Source of the DNA: an uncultured Clostridia bacterium
Lineage (GTDB): Bacteria; Bacillota_A; Clostridia; TANB77; CAG-508
Length of the DNA stretch: 21,531 nt
Assembly (NCBI GenBank): GCA_944392525.1
Contig: CALXXB010000024.1
Location: 1-21,531 of the forward strand
Direction of reading: 5' to 3'
Of this stretch, positions 15,159 to 21,531 are shown one piece after another. A program made the translations under genes and the position numbers. Positions within the stretch are counted from its first letter, which is position 1. Each line of letters opens with the position of its first letter. The notes beneath the pieces are model-generated. The model was not told the origin of the DNA, did not search any database, and was given only the letters and a program-made list of their open reading frames with translations.

Positions 15159-15350
15159 TTAAAAATTAAAGTACAAAATAAGTCCACCTATTATTGCTAT
15201 TAAAAAACCTAATATTTTTAATCCACTAGAACCCTCATTTTGGTCACCAAAGCCAAAAAATTTCTTTGTAATTATTCTTGCATCATATATTAAGATTACT
15301 CCTGCAAGCACCATAACAACTGCTATTAAAGTAATAATTGCTTTTAACAT
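15159..15350 (-). CDS. Small two-helix membrane protein
   Basis: A 63-residue protein of unknown function with two membrane helices, AIITLIAVVMVLAGVILIYDA and LKILGFLIAIIGGLILYF, joined by a short loop (RIITKKFFGFGDQNEGSSG). The layout, with a conserved-looking YDAR...KKFF-x-F-G-D-x-NE loop, resembles small hypothetical proteins of Clostridia, but I cannot name a family. RBS AAAGGATG precedes the ATG, and a good promoter lies at 15384-15412. Confidence 0.7.
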   Translation of the reverse strand: MLKAIITLIAVVMVLAGVILIYDARIITKKFFGFGDQNEGSSGLKILGFLIAIIGGLILYFNF

Positions 15351-15383
15351 TTTATCTACATCCTTTTTTATTTCTTCTATATA

Positions 15384-15412
15384 AATATACTATTTTCCTT
15401 GTAAAAAGTCAA
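15384..15412 (-). promoter_or_regulatory. Promoter of the 63-residue membrane protein
   Basis: Minus-strand TTGACT (15407-15412), 17-base spacer and TATATT (15384-15389). The spacer contains one arm of the inverted repeat 15393-15439. Confidence 0.6.
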
Positions 15413-15439
15413 CAAAATGATAACTTCTTACAAGGAAAA
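15393..15439. repeat. 12-bp inverted repeat between recG and the small membrane protein
   Basis: TTTTCCTTGTAA (15393-15404) and TTACAAGGAAAA (15428-15439) are perfectly complementary, 23 bases apart. One arm begins just after the recG stop and the other lies in the promoter spacer of the next gene. There is no T run after it, so it is an atypical terminator, or an operator. Confidence 0.6.
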
Positions 15440-15442
15440 TTG

Positions 15443-17489
15443 TTATATCTCGATTCTTTTTGTAAATTTATCTCTGATTAAATCTTTTAATAATTTATTT
15501 TCTGGTTTTTCTAATTTTGGATCATCTAGTAATATCTTCATTGCAACACTTTGAACCATCTTTAACATATCAACATCTTCAAATAGATTTGCAATCTTAA
15601 ATTCTGGAAGTCCATGTTGCATTGTACCAAAGAAATCTCCTGAGCCTCTTAACTCTAGGTCCTTTTCAGAAATAACGAACCCATCATTAGTCTCACACAT
15701 AACTTTCATTCTTTTACGTACATTCTCACTCTTACCTTCAAATTTTAAAATACAATATGATTGATAATCTCCTCTTCCCACTCTTCCTCTTAATTGGTGA
15801 AGTTGTGCTAATCCAAATCTTTCTGCATTTTCTATTACCATTATATTACTATTTGGAACATCTACACCAACTTCTATTACTGTTGTAGATATTAATATAT
15901 CAATCTCATGTTTCTTAAACCTCTCCATTATATCGTCTTTTTCTTTAGGCTTCATTTTTCCATGTATATATTCAACTCTATACTCTGGAAATACTTCTTT
16001 ACTATACGTCTCATAAATCTTTTCTACAGATTTTAAATCCATTTCTTCATTTTCTTCAACTAAAGGACATACAATATATGCTTGTCTTCCTTCTTCTATT
16101 TGCTTTTTTATAAAAGCATTTACTCTATCTGTCATATTTTTATTTACTGCAAATGTTTCTATCTTTTTTCTATTTGGTGGTAATTCATCAATTATTGATA
16201 TATCCAAATCACCATATAATATTAAAGCTAAAGTTCTTGGTATTGGTGTTGCTGTCATTACTAATACATCTGGATTTTCTCCTTTTTCTGCGATTTTAGT
16301 TCTTTGTTTTACACCAAATCTATGTTGCTCATCTGTTACAACTAGTCCTAAGTTTTTAAATATTACATTATCTTCTATAATTGCATGTGTGCCAATTAAA
16401 ATATCTATTTCACCATTTTTTAATCTTTCTAATATATCTTCCTTCTTCTTTTTAGTTATTCCTGATATTAACAACTCACATCTAATACCTAAGTTATCTA
16501 AAATACCTTTAAAGTTTTCTAAATGTTGAGTTGCTAAAATTGCAGTTGGTGCCATAATTGCTGCTTGATATCCTGATTTTACGGCTTTATATGCAGCACA
16601 CATTGCAACAACAGTTTTTCCTGAACCTACATCTCCTTGTAGTAATCTATTCATATTCTTAGTGCTTTCCATATCACTATCAATTTCTTCTAATACCCTT
16701 AACTGTGCTTTTGTTAATTTAAAAGGTAAAGTATTTATTACATCTGACATTTTGGCATCTTTAGAAAATTCTATACCCTTTATATCATTATTATAACTAT
16801 TTTTTAATTCTAACAATGCAAGTTGTACTGATAATAATTCTTCAAATACCAATCTATTTCTTGCAATATTAAAATCTTTAAACTCATCTGGAAAATGAAT
16901 ATGTTTAGTTGCATTATTTATATCCTCTAAGTTATATTCTTTTAATAAATAATCAGGTAAAATCTCTGGCAAATTACCATATACTTCTTTTATCCCAGCT
17001 TCCATAATCTTTCTTAATTGATTTTGTGAAAGATTATATGTTAGTGGATATATTGGTATAATTCTTCCTGTATTTTGTGTTTTCTCTTCTGTATCAAATA
17101 CAGGTGAATTAAATGTTACTTTTCCTGTTTTCCTACTTACTTTTCCAAAGAACTTATATTTATGCCCTACAACAAATTTATCTTTTAGATATGGTTGATT
17201 AAACCATGTAATTAAAGCAGAATCAGTCTCATCTCTAACAAGCAGCCTTTGCATAGTTTTTCCTTTTAGTCTAATATTGTTTAATCTACTACAAGCAACC
17301 GCTTCTACTAAAACTTCTTCGCCATCTTCACAATCGCAAAGGTATTTTGGCTTACTTCTATCTTCATATGTTCTTGGATAATATGTAATTAAATCTTTTA
17401 GAGTAAATATTCCGAAGTTTATTTAAAAGTAGAACTCTATTAGGTCCTACTCCTTTTATATATTTTACATCTTTATTTAAATCTATCAT
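15443..17489 (-). CDS. recG: ATP-dependent DNA helicase RecG, interrupted by a +1 shift at CGG
   Basis: RecG is a branch-migration helicase for stalled forks and recombination intermediates. Zero frame from the ATG at 17487-17489 (RBS AAGGAG) gives 25 residues, MIDLNKDVKYIKGVGPNRVL then LLNKL, then CGG AAT. Skipping the C at 17414 continues GIFTLKDLITYYPRTYEDRSKP and yields 681 residues, the normal length. The rest is intact: wedge/OB domain, Walker A GDVGSGKT (285-292), DEQH (386-389), MTATPIPRT, and C-terminal QLRGRVGRG. Unshifted translation stops after about 14 more codons. A start inside the gene would remove the conserved N-terminal domain. Confidence 0.93.
17411..17414 (-). other. CGGA +1 frameshift site 3 (recG)
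   Basis: Zero frame reads AAA CTT CGG AAT; the conserved protein needs AAA CTT (C)GGA ATA TTT, giving NKLGIFTLKDL as in other RecG proteins. The added residue is glycine. Confidence 0.78.
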
Positions 17490-17538
17490 TTAAAACTCCT
17501 TTTATTTTAAGGATATTTTTATTTCTAATATTCTCATT

Positions 17539-18243
17539 TTATAATATTTTTACTAACTTAAAGTCTAATCCATCCGCACTAACTAATTTAAAGTTAATTC
17601 CAAAATGTTCTCCTTCTACAGCTTCTTTTATAGATGTACTATGTAAATGTCCATAATAACATCTTTTTATATTATATTTTTTCAATATTCTTAGCATATC
17701 ATTTAATTCATTATTAATAATAGTAGCTCTTGTAATTGGTGGATAGTGAGTAAATGCAATAAATTCTTTATCTTCCCCATATCTTTTTATTCCATCTTGG
17801 ATAGATAATTCTAATCTTATTGCTTCTCTTTTAAATAATCGTATATCTTCTGATTCGTCTGTCATACTCCATCCTCTTGCTCCTACAATTACTTTTCCTT
17901 CAAATTCATAAGAATTATTATAAAGAAAATCTATATCATTAAAATTATTTTCTTCTAAAAATTCTCTCATTTTATTTAAAGTACTCCACCAATAATCATG
18001 ATTACCTTTAAGTAACAATTTCTTTCCAGGTAATTCATTTAAATATTTAAAATCTTCATCTGTATCTTTTAAATAAGTAGCCCAAGAAAAATCTCCTGGC
18101 AATACCACCAAGTCATCTTTGCCTACTTTTTCTAGCCAATCTTTCTTTATTTTTTCTTCATGTCCATTCCAATTTTCCCCAAATATACTCATTGGCTTAT
18201 TTTCTTTAAAAGATAAGTGTAAATCACCTATTGTATAAATCAT
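17539..18243 (-). CDS. Calcineurin-like metallophosphoesterase
   Basis: A 234-residue phosphoesterase with the full metal-binding set: GDLHLS (6-12), GDFSW, KGNHDYWW, THYPP and YGHLHS. This is the pattern of a family of uncharacterised predicted phosphohydrolases common in Firmicutes, with tryptophan-rich motifs (GDFSWAT, NHDYWW). The substrate is unknown. It begins 3 bases after the stop of the zinc-ribbon gene and is followed by recG after about 50 bases, so it is in the same transcription unit. Confidence 0.9.
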   Translation of the reverse strand: MIYTIGDLHLSFKENKPMSIFGENWNGHEEKIKKDWLEKVGKDDLVVLPGDFSWATYLKDTDEDFKYLNELPGKKLLLKGNHDYWWSTLNKMREFLEENNFNDIDFLYNNSYEFEGKVIVGARGWSMTDESEDIRLFKREAIRLELSIQDGIKRYGEDKEFIAFTHYPPITRATIINNELNDMLRILKKYNIKRCYYGHLHSTSIKEAVEGEHFGINFKLVSADGLDFKLVKIL

Positions 18244-18246
18244 CTA

Positions 18247-18648
18247 CTACTCTCCTAATAATTCATTTCTTTGTTCTTTTACTTCTTCACTTAATTTTTT
18301 ACCACAAAAATTACAACGGTCTAATTCTTCTGCACATTTGTCACATATATCTTCTCTCATTCCTGAATCTTCAAACTCAGCTCCACAAATAGCACATGTA
18401 TGCTTAACTAAATCTCTTGTTGCCATATGTAAAACAGAATCACAATATTCATCTCCAAATATCTCTTCTGCTTTTGCTTCTTTATTATTTCTTCTACTAA
18501 AACTAAATACCATTACTCCTGCAGCAACTACTATAATAATTCCTATTATAAGGATTAACCATTTTTTATAAAAACCTTTTTTATAATTTATATCCTCTTC
18601 TTGTTTTTCTTCTTTTATTTCTTTTTCTTTGTTATCTTCCTCTTTCAT
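18247..18648 (-). CDS. Membrane-anchored zinc-ribbon protein, unknown function
   Basis: A 133-residue protein. A highly charged Lys/Glu-rich N-terminus (about 27 residues) precedes one TM helix (WLILIIGIIIVVAAGVMVFSF), then a soluble domain with three CxxC-type pairs: CAICGAEF, CDKC and CNFCGKKL, which could hold one or two zinc ions. I do not recognise the family. It lies 15 bases after tsaD and just before the metallophosphoesterase, in one transcription unit. Confidence 0.75.
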   Translation of the reverse strand: MKEEDNKEKEIKEEKQEEDINYKKGFYKKWLILIIGIIIVVAAGVMVFSFSRRNNKEAKAEEIFGDEYCDSVLHMATRDLVKHTCAICGAEFEDSGMREDICDKCAEELDRCNFCGKKLSEEVKEQRNELLGE

Positions 18649-18663
18649 TTTCTTATCCTTTCT

Positions 18664-19660
18664 TTAGTTTATTTTTAAATTAGGTACAGCATTTAATTCT
18701 AGTCCATTTCTTTTACCATTTATAAAATTATAATACCCGCTTGACGCTATCATTGCTGCATTATCTGTACATAGCTTCAAATCTGGCATATATACTTTTA
18801 TTCCTTCTTTTTCTAACTCTAAAAAAGCTTTTCTTATATATGAATTTGCAGATACTCCTCCTGCTAGACTAATTTTTCTTAGTCCTGTTTTTTCTACTGC
18901 TCTTTTTACATGTTCCATTAAAGTTTCTGTTACGTTTTTCTCGAAACTTGCACATAAATCAGCTTTATTTATATCAGGATTTTTATGGTGTAAATTTATT
19001 ACTGCTGTTTTTATTCCACTAAAACTAAAATCTAAAGTTTCCTCAGAAAAATGAGTTTTTGGAAGTTCTATACATGCTTTACCTTCCTTAGCTAACTTGT
19101 CTACTTTTGGTCCACCTGGATATCCTAAACCTACTACTCTTGCAACTTTATCAAAAGCTTCTCCTATTGCATCGTCTCTTGTTTTACCTAAGACTTCAAA
19201 TTCTGTGTAGTTTTTTACATGTATTATTTGAGTATTTCCTCCTGACATCATTACACATAAAAATGGTGGTTCTAACTCTTTATAAGTTAAGTAATTTGCT
19301 GCAATATGACCTTCTATATGATTTACTCCAACTAATGGAATATTATTTGCAAACGCTAAAGCTTTTGCGTAAGATAATCCAACAAGCAAAGCTCCTACTA
19401 AACCTGGTCCATATGTTGGTGTAATTGCTGAGATTTCAGATAATTCCACATTTGCATCATGCATAGCTTTTTTATAGACTCTTGATATTGCTTCTATATG
19501 ATTCCTTGATGCTATTTCTGGAACTACTCCTCCATATTTTTCATGTATAGGTATTTGTGTATCTATTACATTTGATAAAATTTCTCTACCATTTCTTACT
19601 ATTGCAACTGATGTTTCATCACAACTTGATTCAATTCCGCATTGTTAAAATGTCTTTCAT
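18664..19660 (-). CDS. tsaD: tRNA N6-adenosine threonylcarbamoyltransferase TsaD, interrupted by a +1 shift at CGG
   Basis: TsaD transfers threonylcarbamoyl from TC-AMP to A37 of ANN-decoding tRNAs, with TsaB and TsaE, and is essential in most bacteria. Zero frame from the ATG at 19658-19660 reads seven codons (MKDILTM), then CGG AAT TGA. Skipping the C at 19639 gives [21 protein letters not shown] and 331 residues in total, normal for the family. The rest is intact: metal ligands H114 and H118 (HIEGH), [37 protein letters not shown] and [11 protein letters not shown]. Unshifted translation ends after nine codons. Starting at a later ATG would delete about 65 conserved residues. Confidence 0.93.
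19636..19639 (-). other. CGGA +1 frameshift site 4 (tsaD)
   Basis: Zero frame reads ACA ATG CGG AAT TGA; the conserved protein needs ACA ATG (C)GGA ATT GAA, giving the invariant GIESSCDET motif. The residue at the shift is glycine. The zero-frame stop is only two codons after CGG. Confidence 0.8.
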
Positions 19661-19729
19661 TAATTTCTTCCCTTTCCTATACTAATACAGGCTTTAAACA
19701 CCAAAAAGCATCTAAAACCTGCTAAAAAA

Positions 19730-20464
19730 CTATAATATTAAACTACATATATTCATTATTCCTGTTGCCAGCCAAGATATTGCAGGTGATATAATTCTTC
19801 CTGCTAATCCTGATATCCATAAAACTATAAATACAAGATAAAATATTTGCTCATTATTTATAAAGAATTGTTTAGCTTTATAAGGTAAAAATGGCATAAT
19901 TATCTTTGAACCATCTAATGGTGGTAATGGTATTAAGTTAAATACTCCCAATCCTACATTTGTTAATATTGTTGATTGTATCATTAGCATTATTATACTT
20001 CCTACTGTAGATGCTAAAAATGCTTCTCCTACAAATTTATATGCTAAACAATATATAATTCCAAATACAAATGCAAGAATTATATTCATCAATGGTCCAG
20101 CTGCTGATACTATCGCTTCTCCTTTTTCCATTGAAATCTTTCTCGTATAATTACTTGGATTTACATGTACAGGTTTTCCCCAACCAATACCAAGAAAAAC
20201 AAGCATTAAAGTTCCTATTGGGTCTAAATGTGCAAATGGATTTAAGCTTAGTCTTCCTTCCATTTTGGCAGTATTATCTCCTAATTTATATGCAACTATC
20301 CCATGTGCAAACTCATGGAATGTTATTGCTATCAATACTCCAGGTATTCCTAATAGCAACGAAAATAACGCTCCAGGACTAGTCATAAGGCTAGTTATTG
20401 ATATTAATACTAATATCGCAATTACTATATAAAGTACTCTTTTATCATATGAAAAATTAAACAT
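19730..20464 (-). CDS. Site-2 protease family (M50) membrane metalloprotease
   Basis: A 244-residue intramembrane zinc protease of the compact S2P type. HEFAHG (H50, E51, H54) is the zinc motif at the end of a membrane helix (LIAITFHEFAHGIVAYKLGD), and FNLIPLPPLDGSKI is the second conserved motif that supplies the Asp ligand. About six hydrophobic helices are visible. Natural substrates are unknown; related short Firmicutes members lack PDZ domains, as here. RBS AAAGGAG precedes the ATG. It lies between lysS and tsaD. Confidence 0.92.
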   Translation of the reverse strand: MFNFSYDKRVLYIVIAILVLISITSLMTSPGALFSLLLGIPGVLIAITFHEFAHGIVAYKLGDNTAKMEGRLSLNPFAHLDPIGTLMLVFLGIGWGKPVHVNPSNYTRKISMEKGEAIVSAAGPLMNIILAFVFGIIYCLAYKFVGEAFLASTVGSIIMLMIQSTILTNVGLGVFNLIPLPPLDGSKIIMPFLPYKAKQFFINNEQIFYLVFIVLWISGLAGRIISPAISWLATGIMNICSLIL

Positions 20465-20502
20465 ATTATCTCCTTTGTTATCCCCTTAATATCTATAAAA
20501 AA

Positions 20503-21531
<1,029 letters not shown>

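Noticed and set aside
8826..19660. Treating the four split genes as ordinary pseudogenes
   Set aside because: Each has exactly one lesion, always an extra C giving CGG before AA, with otherwise intact motifs on both sides, and one of them (tsaD) is normally essential. A systematic base-calling artefact at this motif is not excluded and is named as the main alternative.
19690..19725. Hairpin CAGG...CCTG as terminator between the M50 protease and tsaD
   Set aside because: The 9-bp stem has a G-U pair and a 16-base loop and is not followed by a T run; the genes are close and likely co-transcribed.

Overview
The window looks like chromosome from an AT-rich, low-GC Gram-positive anaerobe, most likely an uncultured Clostridia-type Bacillota. 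The grounds are strong AGGAGG-type ribosome binding sites, sigma-A promoters of the TTGAAA-17-TATAAT kind, the Firmicutes order era-yqzL-recO, and AGA-dominated arginine usage. Nearly everything is on the minus strand; the exceptions are one small membrane-protein gene (10274-10633) and an integrase fragment.

Layout, reading right to left along transcription. (a) 21531-15443: lysS (5' end outside), site-2 protease, tsaD, a zinc-ribbon membrane protein, a metallophosphoesterase and recG, tightly packed. (b) 15393-15093: a small two-helix membrane protein with its own promoter, then tRNA-Leu(UAG). (c) 15028-12682: a decayed integrative element at the tRNA-Leu 3' end, with a 21-bp att-like direct repeat (one mismatch), integrase arm-site-like repeats, a truncated tyrosine integrase and an ImmA/IrrE protease plus membrane-protein pair. 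(d) dinD and ispE. (e) The + strand membrane-protein gene, convergent on ispE across a shared terminator. (f) A GntR/YtrA-type regulator with an operator over its own promoter, an ABC ATPase and an ABC-2 permease. (g) A VTT/TVP38 membrane protein, flavodoxin, rlmD, a UDG-superfamily protein, GNAT, Nudix and a HAD nucleotidase. (h) A short Ppx/GppA-like protein, era, yqzL and recO. (i) hpf, running off the left edge.

The main discovery candidate is a recurrent +1 frameshift. Four genes (ABC ATPase, dinD, recG, tsaD) are each split by one extra C, and in all four the zero-frame codon at the break is CGG followed by AA (CGG AA). Skipping the C so that the next codon is GGA (Gly) restores full-length products with conserved glycines, including the Walker A glycine of the ATPase and the start of the [10 protein letters not shown] motif of TsaD. 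In a manual scan of both strands I found no other in-frame CGG codon in any gene of the window. This fits a lineage in which CGG is not read as arginine and the quadruplet CGGA is decoded as glycine, either by +1 frameshifting or by a four-base-reading tRNA. A systematic base-calling artefact at CGGAA is the main competing explanation.
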